Shown: positions 1-5,866 of the stretch, in pieces
Layout of the letters: the number at the start of each line of letters is the position of its first letter
How positions within the stretch are numbered: position 1 is the stretch's first letter
Assembly: GCA_013388565.1 (NCBI GenBank)
Contig: JACAEZ010000144.1
Span: 1-5,866, forward strand
Origin: Campylobacterales bacterium
Lineage (GTDB): Bacteria > Campylobacterota > Campylobacteria > Campylobacterales > JACAEZ01
Direction: 5' to 3'
Length of the DNA stretch: 5,866 nucleotides
The notes under the pieces: generated by a model
Told to the model about the DNA's origin: nothing
The model's database searches: none
What the model saw: only the letters and a program-made list of their open reading frames with translations
Position numbers and translations under genes: made by a program

Positions 1-1
1 G

Positions 2-913
2 AATAATATTTATATAAAATCTTGTAAAATGTTCCATATGATAAAAATAGTCATATTTAATATTATCCCTAACTGGTGGCATATTAAAAAATGATAAATT
101 AAAAGAGAAATCATCTAATACTATATGTAATCTTTTAAAAACCGTTCTCATAATCTTAGCCAAAGCATTTATCTCTTTTACATCCATTTTTTCAATGGAG
201 CTACATGAAAAAAGTGGAAATATCATAATTTCAAATGGAAATCTTGAGGCAAATGGAGCTAGTGCAATAAAAAGATTATTCACATCAACTACTCTCAAAT
301 TTTCTGATATTTCAAATTTAACCATATCATCTATTAATGCTCTGTTATGATTAAAATAATACTCTCTTTGTGTTTCAATCTCATTTAAAATTGCATTTGG
401 AATAAATGGAGTAGCTATTATTTGGGAGTGTGAATGCTCCATGGTAGCACCAGCATTAATGCCATGATTTTTAAAGACTTGAATATACTCAAGCCTTACA
501 TCTTTTTTTAAATCATTAACTCTATTTGCAACAACAGTTAAATAGTCTAAAAAATCATCTTCACTAAAATCATACATAGCTTTTTTATGATTTGGTGTTT
601 CTATAATAATCTCATGAGCACCAAGTCCAACATGTACATCATATATACCGTCTAAATAGCTTTTTTTAGGGCTTTCTATACTAACTGCTTTATATAAATT
701 TGCAACTACTCTACATTTCCAATTACCATTTTCATCATTTAAACTAAATATCTCTTTTGGTGTTTTGTACTCACAACCTCTTTCAAATGGACAACTTTTT
801 TCATTATCAGATAAAAAATCTATTTTAGCTTGATAATTATTAGGTCTAACAACTCTCTCTTTGGCTATTATTACCCACTCTTTTTTGAGCTTACAAAATC
901 TATAAACAGACAC
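2..913 (-). CDS. galT: GalT-like hexose-1-phosphate uridylyl/nucleotidyltransferase, 3' end cut by window edge
   Basis: By family this protein moves a nucleotidyl group between a nucleotide sugar and a hexose 1-phosphate through a covalent nucleotidyl-histidine, in the cytoplasm. The 304 visible residues open with the family signature EWVIIAKERVVRP (residues 12-24). The active-site motif HSHSQ is at 160-164, with H162 in the position of the E. coli nucleophile H166. ASRFPFE at 222-228 and a degenerate HxE region near 290-295 fit the second half of the fold. The frame stays open to the window edge; family members are about 330-350 residues, so a few dozen are probably missing. The GTG start at 913 is chosen because AGGA lies six bases upstream and the N-terminus then matches the family; an in-frame stop at 938-940 bounds the options. 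It is last in the visible operon, after two glucan enzymes, so the substrate may be glucose 1-phosphate with UDP- or ADP-glucose rather than galactose (inference). The usual CPxC metal motif reads CPFE (41-44). Confidence 0.85.
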   Translation of the reverse strand, partial: MSVYRFCKLKKEWVIIAKERVVRPNNYQAKIDFLSDNEKSCPFERGCEYKTPKEIFSLNDENGNWKCRVVANLYKAVSIESPKKSYLDGIYDVHVGLGAHEIIIETPNHKKAMYDFSEDDFLDYLTVVANRVNDLKKDVRLEYIQVFKNHGINAGATMEHSHSQIIATPFIPNAILNEIETQREYYFNHNRALIDDMVKFEISENLRVVDVNNLFIALAPFASRFPFEIMIFPLFSCSSIEKMDVKEINALAKIMRTVFKRLHIVLDDFSFNLSFFNMPPVRDNIKYDYFYHMEHFTRFYINII

Positions 914-919
914 TTCAAA

Positions 920-923
920 TCCT
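920..923 (-). promoter_or_regulatory. Ribosome binding site of the galT-like gene
   Basis: AGGA on the minus strand lies six bases before the GTG at 911-913 and shares two bases with the TAG stop (922-924) of the upstream GH57 gene. It decides the start of the galT-like gene, which has no ATG near its N-terminus, and suggests that ribosomes finishing the upstream gene reinitiate here. Confidence 0.65.
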
Positions 924-2952
924 ATTTTACACTCAATTTAAAAAACAGTTCAAACTGTTTTTCAAATTCATATTTGAAACCTACTGATAATGATTGATTT
1001 GTTAAATCAAAACCTTTTTCACTCTGACTAACACTATTTACAGCAAAAACAAAAACTTCTACATCTTTATTGCACTCTATAGTAATCGTTTTATCTGTAT
1101 ATTTATCTTTTATCTTGATAATATTAGATTTCTCATGAAACGATGTTTCAAACGGCTTTGAATTTATTGATATATCTTTTAAATTTGCAAAATGAAAATT
1201 AAACTCACAAATATAGTTCAATAAAATATTATCTTCACATTCAAAATTTAAAGTTGCAAGAATAGAGTTTTTTAATAAAGAGTACTGTTTAATTAATGTA
1301 GCTTTATTATAGCCATCACCATAAATCCCACCATCTCTGATAAATTTTATGTTATCAATAGTTGATGTTTTATCCAATAAAAATGGTTGATTTGCAAAAT
1401 CTCCAAACTCTCTAAATCTATTTTTTTCAAAACTATCTATATTAAAAAATTTATCACTAAAATGGTCAATAAACGAGTTTTTAATATACCAATCAAATAT
1501 CAAATGTTCTTTTAACTCATCTAAATTTTCAACTTTTATATTATGAATAGTATCAATACCTTCACTATGAATTACATCTACTTTAGGATTTAAAATCTTT
1601 TCATGATAGCTCTCATAATATCTAGTAAGTGTATTTTGAAGATTAAAACATCTATCTCTAAGGCTTAATTCTACCATTTGAGCACCACATTTTGAATCAA
1701 AATATGTTATCAAATCTGATGTGACAACTTTTACATCATCAAAACCATCATAATTAAAATCTTTTATTTCAAAACTTTTCTGCTCTTTTTGGTATCTTAT
1801 ATTTTCACAATTAATAATAAATCTATAAGCATTATCTCTTAAGTTTGGCAAATATAATCCACCAAATACTCCATGCCATAGCACATCATTTGTTTGAGAT
1901 TTGAACATCTCATCTTTATAATCTTTTGATTTAACACTACTTTGTGCATAAGATAGTTCTATAGTCCGTTTATGAATTTTATTACTTTCATAATATTTTG
2001 TTAAAAAGTTTTTCCAAATAGAACCTTTTACAAAGATTTTTTCATCATCACTAAAACCATCATGAGACAATTTGCTTGAAATTTTTTCTAATAAAATCGC
2101 ACTATCACTTTTTAAACTCCATTCACCCATCTCATAATATGATGTAGTTGGCAAATAGCATAAACCTAATGATTTTTGCGAATTAACAAAATCTTTATAA
2201 AGTGAAACTTTTATATTCTCTGATTCGCTTAGTTTTTCTAAAAACTCTTTTAACCACTCTTTTTCATAAACCCATTCATATGTTTTAGGCCAAATCCCAA
2301 ATTTTTCACCATCATCATAAATTACAGCTGCTTCATTAAAACCTCTATTAAGAGAATTTAAATATTCAATAACACTAGTAGGTTTGTAAAATGGTAAAAT
2401 ATATCTCAAATGTTTATCAATAGGGAATATTTTTACCTGTTCTCCACCATCTTCTGTTATAAAATAACCTTTCAAATTCTCTTTCTTATAGCCTATAGAT
2501 GTAAAGTGATAATCATCTACAATTACATATTCAATATCACACTTAACCAAATCTTTTATCAAACTATCATCCCAAACTCTTTCAGTTAGCCAAAGCCCTT
2601 TTGGTGTTTGATTAAAATTTTTTTTGATAAATGTATTCAATTTTTTTATTTGAGACACTCTATCATTTGAAGGTATTGCGCATAAAATTGGTTCATAAAA
2701 GCCACCTGTAAAAAACTCTATCCTATCTTGTTTAGCTAACTCTTTCATGATAGAAAAAAGTTCACCATCATGCTCTTTAATAAACTCTAAAAGCCAACCA
2801 CTAAAGTGAACAGAAAATTTAAAAAAGGGATAGTTTAAAACCTCTTTCATGAATGGCTTATATGCTCTATTTATTGCATTAACTACAACTTCATTAAAAT
2901 TATCTACTGGTTGATGACAATGAATTCCAAAAAGTAAATGAACACTACTCAT
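922..2952 (-). CDS. GH57 4-alpha-glucanotransferase-type enzyme with DUF1925/DUF1926 regions
   Basis: This is a complete 676-residue enzyme closely resembling the 659-residue 4-alpha-glucanotransferase of Thermococcus litoralis. That enzyme transfers maltooligosaccharide segments between alpha-1,4-glucans with retention and can form cycloamylose. All five GH57 motifs are visible: HCHQP (11-15), GFYEP (84-88), WLTERV (121-126) with the nucleophile E124, YDDGEKFG (212-219) with the acid/base Asp at 213/214 (214 by alignment to the Thermococcus D214), and YEMGEWSL (273-280). The (beta/alpha)7-barrel covers about 1-270, followed by a helical DUF1925-like region (about 290-370, ending GVFGGLYLP at 361-369). 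A DUF1926-like beta-sandwich (about 395-676) begins with an acidic loop DxNxDGxDD at 398-406. No signal peptide is seen, so it acts in the cytoplasm on stored or imported glucan. ATG 2952 is preceded by AAAGGA, and the gene follows the other GH57 gene by nine bases. An alpha-amylase activity is possible, since related enzymes were first described as amylases; subfamily placement is firm, exact activity less so. Confidence 0.93.
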   Translation of the reverse strand: MSSVHLLFGIHCHQPVDNFNEVVVNAINRAYKPFMKEVLNYPFFKFSVHFSGWLLEFIKEHDGELFSIMKELAKQDRIEFFTGGFYEPILCAIPSNDRVSQIKKLNTFIKKNFNQTPKGLWLTERVWDDSLIKDLVKCDIEYVIVDDYHFTSIGYKKENLKGYFITEDGGEQVKIFPIDKHLRYILPFYKPTSVIEYLNSLNRGFNEAAVIYDDGEKFGIWPKTYEWVYEKEWLKEFLEKLSESENIKVSLYKDFVNSQKSLGLCYLPTTSYYEMGEWSLKSDSAILLEKISSKLSHDGFSDDEKIFVKGSIWKNFLTKYYESNKIHKRTIELSYAQSSVKSKDYKDEMFKSQTNDVLWHGVFGGLYLPNLRDNAYRFIINCENIRYQKEQKSFEIKDFNYDGFDDVKVVTSDLITYFDSKCGAQMVELSLRDRCFNLQNTLTRYYESYHEKILNPKVDVIHSEGIDTIHNIKVENLDELKEHLIFDWYIKNSFIDHFSDKFFNIDSFEKNRFREFGDFANQPFLLDKTSTIDNIKFIRDGGIYGDGYNKATLIKQYSLLKNSILATLNFECEDNILLNYICEFNFHFANLKDISINSKPFETSFHEKSNIIKIKDKYTDKTITIECNKDVEVFVFAVNSVSQSEKGFDLTNQSLSVGFKYEFEKQFELFFKLSVK
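941..962 (-). repeat. Perfect 10-bp inverted repeat near the end of the glucanotransferase gene
   Basis: Bases 941-950 (AAAAACAGTT) and 953-962 (AACTGTTTTT) are exact reverse complements separated by CA. As RNA the innermost pair would open, leaving nine pairs around a four-base loop, only two of them G-C. The repeat lies inside codons for about residues 664-671, some 17 bases before the stop, and ends in a run of U on the transcribed strand. It resembles a weak intrinsic terminator or a small processing hairpin between the GH57 and galT-like genes. It may also be chance in an A/T-rich stretch encoding Phe and Lys codons. Confidence 0.35.
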
Positions 2953-2957
2953 ATTTT

Positions 2958-2963
2958 TCCTTT
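2958..2963 (-). promoter_or_regulatory. Ribosome binding site of the glucanotransferase-type GH57 gene
   Basis: AAAGGA on the minus strand, five bases before the ATG at 2950-2952. It overlaps the TAA stop (2962-2964) of the upstream GH57 gene, so the ribosome binding site sits exactly where the previous gene ends. Confidence 0.75.
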
Positions 2964-5037
2964 AAATAAACCAATTTGATGAAAAATCACCATTTACATC
3001 GATTTCAATTTGACTATACATTGGCATAATTTGTATTTTTGATTGATAGTTGAGTTTAAAATAAAGTTTTATTTTACCTTCACTATTTATCATCTCTTTT
3101 AATATAGGAATTTTTAACTCCATATAATCATTACTGCATATCTCCATCAACTGCCCATTTAAAGATGGTTCTTTTGTAACTTTCAATGGATAAATTATAT
3201 TTTCAAAACATATTTCAATGACACTTTGCTCTATCAACTGTTTTATCTCTCCTTTAAATGAGAAATATATATTTGATTTATCAAATCCATAATATATCTC
3301 ATCTACAAAAAAACTACTAGAATCCATACTTGAAAACTCTCTATTCAAGTCAATTTTACCAGCACCCATCCACTCAAATATATTTGTTCTTTTTCCATCT
3401 ATTACAGGAGATATGTAATTTTTTGGTCTTATATGAAACTGTTTTAATGTAGTAGCAGAATTGATTGGAATAAGCAACTCTTTTGGAATTTGTATATTTA
3501 AAAGTTTATAAACATTTATTAAATGTGTTCTAAAAAGTTCATCAAACTCTTTTGCAAAATATGTATAATGGTCATCGCCATACCACCAAAACCAATCACT
3601 CCCTTCAGCAATCATCAACTCTTTTTCTATTTTTATTTGAGTATCTTCTGAAACAGTATCTTTATATTTTTCAAAATCTTTTTTAGTTAAAGACAACAGT
3701 TCCCATGCCAAATTATCTTCACTATGCCCTACCCAAATACTAAAATCACCATTAATCCAACTTCCACTTTTAATACTATTTATCTCAACAGAAGTCAATT
3801 TTTCAAATACTTCACTAAATGTTACACATTCACACCAATCAAGCTTTGATAATTTCAAATACAATTCATCAAAGAAAGGTTTTGCATTGTTTCTATAATA
3901 CTCCCATGCATTCTCTCCATCTAATATAATAGGAATAACAATATCCCCACCATATTTTTGATAAATATCTTGCAACTTTGATATAAAATTAACAACGGCA
4001 TCAGATTCATTCCAATTACTATAAACAAAACCTATTAAATCACTTAACTCTTTATCTCTAAATGCCATATGTATATTTCCATACTCTGTTTTTATAGAGT
4101 ATGGTTTATACAAATTTGTTTTATCGTAAGATTTTAATGTTTTAAAAAGTATATCTTGGTCACTTAAACACCAATTCAAACCCTCTTTTTTAAATAAACT
4201 CACACTCTCAAAACTTACAGAACCTTCAGAAGGCCAAAAACCTTTTATATCAATATCTAAAGAATTTTTAAAGTAATCAATAGCATTTTTTATATGCAAA
4301 GAGGCATCATCTTTAAAAGTAGTACCAATTTTTGGCAATGCACATCGCATACCAGCATCTATAGCACTATTTATATCTATAAGAATTGGAACTATAGGAT
4401 GGTAAAAAGGTGTAGCAGAAATTTCAATTTTTTTGGATTTATGTAAAGTTATATAGTATGGAACAATGATTTTTATAAAATTTGATAATTCAATTAACAG
4501 CTCAATTTTTTGATGATGTGTAAAATTTGAACCTTGATTTATTAAAGATTTAACAACATTTGAATTAACTCTCAAATATTCACCACACCATGAAAGTAAA
4601 AACAGAATTTGTAAATCAAGTAACTCTTGTTTATTAAATATATCTATAATAGATTTATCTAAAGTTGTACTTTTTTTATTTAGTAAGTATTGATAATATG
4701 GAAGTCTAGCTATTTGATTTTTTTCATTTGAACTAAATAAAAAATTTATCAAAAACTCTTTTTCATCATTTAAAAGTAAATCAACATCTTTTTTTAACAA
4801 TTTTATCAATTTATCATCAACATCTATTGACTCATACTCTTTTAATTGGATTAAAAGAGATGGTACCAAATTAAAAGTAGCTTTTATATTTGGATAACTG
4901 CTTAAATAATTTGGCATATCAAAATAATCTTTTATAGCATGAAGGTAAACCCAAGGCATCTTGAATTCACCTGTAATATCATCCTTATAATAAGGTTGAT
5001 GCATATGCCATAAAAAAGATAGATAAACTTTACTCAT
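2962..5037 (-). CDS. GH57 alpha-amylase/amylopullulanase-type glycoside hydrolase
   Basis: This 691-residue protein belongs to the GH57 group (COG1449-like) that hydrolyses alpha-1,4- and sometimes alpha-1,6-linkages in starch or glycogen. The visible motifs are WHMHQP (10-15), ATPFYHPIVPIL (208-219), GFWPSEGSVS (266-275) with the nucleophile E271, ILDGENAWEYY (371-381) with the acid/base D373, and AEGSDWFWWYGDDH (477-490). These are the amylopullulanase/maltogenic-amylase versions, unlike those of the neighbouring GH57 gene. The region about 424-446 (GSWINGDFSIWVGH and following) is also typical. The last 120 or so residues (about 560-691) look like a beta-sandwich, perhaps a DOMON-like carbohydrate-binding domain; this is weakly supported. 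No signal peptide or membrane segment is seen, so it is probably cytoplasmic. ATG 5037 is preferred over an in-frame TTG at 5070: the protein then begins MSKVYLSFLWHMHQP as GH57 proteins do, GAGGA lies upstream, and overlap with the preceding gene is avoided. Exact specificity (debranching, maltogenic or amylase) cannot be read from the sequence. Confidence 0.9.
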   Translation of the reverse strand: MSKVYLSFLWHMHQPYYKDDITGEFKMPWVYLHAIKDYFDMPNYLSSYPNIKATFNLVPSLLIQLKEYESIDVDDKLIKLLKKDVDLLLNDEKEFLINFLFSSNEKNQIARLPYYQYLLNKKSTTLDKSIIDIFNKQELLDLQILFLLSWCGEYLRVNSNVVKSLINQGSNFTHHQKIELLIELSNFIKIIVPYYITLHKSKKIEISATPFYHPIVPILIDINSAIDAGMRCALPKIGTTFKDDASLHIKNAIDYFKNSLDIDIKGFWPSEGSVSFESVSLFKKEGLNWCLSDQDILFKTLKSYDKTNLYKPYSIKTEYGNIHMAFRDKELSDLIGFVYSNWNESDAVVNFISKLQDIYQKYGGDIVIPIILDGENAWEYYRNNAKPFFDELYLKLSKLDWCECVTFSEVFEKLTSVEINSIKSGSWINGDFSIWVGHSEDNLAWELLSLTKKDFEKYKDTVSEDTQIKIEKELMIAEGSDWFWWYGDDHYTYFAKEFDELFRTHLINVYKLLNIQIPKELLIPINSATTLKQFHIRPKNYISPVIDGKRTNIFEWMGAGKIDLNREFSSMDSSSFFVDEIYYGFDKSNIYFSFKGEIKQLIEQSVIEICFENIIYPLKVTKEPSLNGQLMEICSNDYMELKIPILKEMINSEGKIKLYFKLNYQSKIQIMPMYSQIEIDVNGDFSSNWFI

Positions 5038-5044
5038 AATTTTT

Positions 5045-5866
5045 TTAATCCTCTTTTCTCCACTCTTCAATTTTTTCTAAATAATCTTCTAAAATCTCTT
5101 TACCTTTACTATCATTTACAGCTTGAATATATAAATGTAAAGAGTCATCATGTTGGTCTGGTATCATTAAAATCCAATCTTTCTCATCTATCCATATTTT
5201 TACACCATCTAAATGAGAAGCCTCTTTGCCTTTTGAATTTTCAAGGAATTTTCTCATCATTTTACCTTTTAATGCACTAGGACATGGAACCTCTATTTGA
5301 TTATAATAAAAATTATCTATACTTTTTAATACACTATCCATATTAACATGATTTATAGCCAACATTTCTACAATTTTTAAACTTGTATAAATTGCATCTT
5401 TACTGATTGAAAATTCACTAAAAGCATAATCACCTTTTGTTGAACCTATAAAATCAAATGATTTTAGTTGAGAAGCTTTAAAATTATTAAATTTCCCTCT
5501 ATGTATCTCTAAATTAGTAAATTTATTATCCATAATATCTGGAGTCCATACTGACAAATAAACTTTTGACTGTTTATCACACATATTTAATAAAGATAAA
5601 ATAGATAGTAATGCTAATTCACCTGTTAATACATCTCCATCTTTAGCAACTATCTCTAATCTTTGACCATTTGGATAAATCACAAAACCTATATCATAAT
5701 CTAAACTTTTAACAATTTTCCCAACATTTTCTTGAGATTTTTTATATATTGTTGAGATTTTAGATAATTTTTTATCATCAATATAAGCATTTAATACAAT
5801 ATTTTCTATATCTAATTGATTTATAATATCTGGATAAACTGTTGATGTTGAACCATACAATAAATC
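5045..5866 (-). CDS. C-terminal part of phosphoglucomutase/phosphomannomutase-like protein, probably fused to a nucleotidyltransferase; 5' end outside window
   Basis: The 273 visible residues cover about domains 2-4 of an alpha-D-phosphohexomutase. They begin in the YGSTSTVYP segment (4-12), the family's Y-G-x-(A/S)-x-x-x-x-P motif opening domain 2. The frame is open to the window edge (Asp-Leu precede the TTG at 5858-5860), so that TTG is an internal Leu codon and not a start. Three loops depart from active mutases: the metal loop DxDxDR reads YPNGQR (64-69), the sugar loop GExSGH reads KGDYAFSEF (144-152), and the phosphate loop RPSGTEP reads IPDQHDDS (235-242). DGVKIW (220-225) and the domain 4 helices (254-268) are intact. 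As I recall, fused nucleotidyltransferase/mutase proteins of cyanobacteria and some other bacteria show the same pattern, with GGFIFPEF and LPD-type loops. The missing N-terminus is therefore probably a sugar-1-phosphate nucleotidyltransferase (inference). It precedes the GH57 gene by seven bases, which fits nucleotide-sugar supply for glucan synthesis. Confidence 0.8.
   Translation of the reverse strand, partial: DLLYGSTSTVYPDIINQLDIENIVLNAYIDDKKLSKISTIYKKSQENVGKIVKSLDYDIGFVIYPNGQRLEIVAKDGDVLTGELALLSILSLLNMCDKQSKVYLSVWTPDIMDNKFTNLEIHRGKFNNFKASQLKSFDFIGSTKGDYAFSEFSISKDAIYTSLKIVEMLAINHVNMDSVLKSIDNFYYNQIEVPCPSALKGKMMRKFLENSKGKEASHLDGVKIWIDEKDWILMIPDQHDDSLHLYIQAVNDSKGKEILEDYLEKIEEWRKED
5049..5053 (-). 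promoter_or_regulatory. Ribosome binding site of the amylopullulanase-type GH57 gene
   Basis: GAGGA on the minus strand, 11 bases before the ATG at 5035-5037. The spacing is slightly long, with an A/T-rich spacer. It lies in the last sense codons of the upstream gene, two bases before its TAA (5045-5047). It supports the ATG, because a TTG start at 5070 would lie upstream of this site. Confidence 0.55.

Noticed and set aside
914..937. Upstream ATT or ATA as start of the galT-like gene
   Set aside because: Both are rare start codons lying at or upstream of the AGGA site. GTG at 913 has correct spacing.
5038..5048. A-rich stretch before the GH57 gene as a separate promoter
   Set aside because: The gap is only seven bases. 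A/T-rich hexamers are everywhere in a sequence of this composition, so no -35/-10 pair can be claimed.
5038..5070. TTG at 5070 as the start of the amylopullulanase-type GH57 gene
   Set aside because: It adds 11 charged residues not expected in GH57 proteins, overlaps the upstream gene by 26 bases, and lies upstream of the only good ribosome binding site. ATG 5037 fits better.
5858..5860. TTG at 5858-5860 as the start of the mutase-like gene
   Set aside because: It falls inside the conserved YGSxSxxxP segment of domain 2, and the frame stays open to the window edge, so it is an internal Leu codon of a longer protein.
1..5866. Plus-strand genes, CRISPR arrays, tRNAs or insertion sequences
   Set aside because: The minus strand is coding almost throughout. 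I saw no regular direct repeats, transposase motifs, tRNA-like clover-leaf sequences or plausible plus-strand proteins.

Overview
The window is AT-rich: roughly a quarter G+C, estimated by eye on a few lines. It is filled by four genes, all read on the minus strand, so transcription runs from 5866 down to 1. Codon use favours A/T in the third position (TTA Leu, AGA Arg), stops are TAA and TAG, and no protein whose N-terminus is visible has a signal peptide. AT-rich codon use and this gene mix suggest a bacterium, most likely a Campylobacterota member (Arcobacter/Sulfurimonas-like). That placement is inference at moderate-to-low confidence, because no marker gene is present.

In order of transcription: (1) 5045-5866 is the C-terminal 273 residues of a phosphohexomutase-like protein, cut by the window edge. 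It most resembles the second half of the fused sugar-1-phosphate nucleotidyltransferase/phosphoglucomutase proteins and has degenerate mutase loops. (2) 2962-5037 is a complete 691-residue GH57 glycoside hydrolase of the alpha-amylase/amylopullulanase type. (3) 922-2952 is a complete 676-residue GH57 enzyme of the Thermococcus litoralis 4-alpha-glucanotransferase type, with C-terminal DUF1925 and DUF1926 regions. (4) 2-913 is the first 304 residues of a GalT-like nucleotidyltransferase that starts with GTG and is cut by the other edge.

The gaps between genes are 7, 9 and 8 bases. Each Shine-Dalgarno sequence touches or overlaps the upstream stop codon, so the four genes look like one translationally coupled operon. 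There is no room for internal promoters, and no stretch over 300 bases lacks a gene. I saw no tRNA, rRNA, CRISPR array or mobile element.

The genes together point to cytoplasmic alpha-glucan (glycogen/maltodextrin) metabolism: two GH57 enzymes that cut and rearrange alpha-glucans, flanked by two proteins that interconvert sugar phosphates and nucleotide sugars. The most notable points are the degenerate mutase domain, the GalT-like protein with altered metal-ligand positions, and the pairing of two different GH57 subfamilies. I see no sign of a wholly new type of system; the novelty, if any, is in how this set works together.
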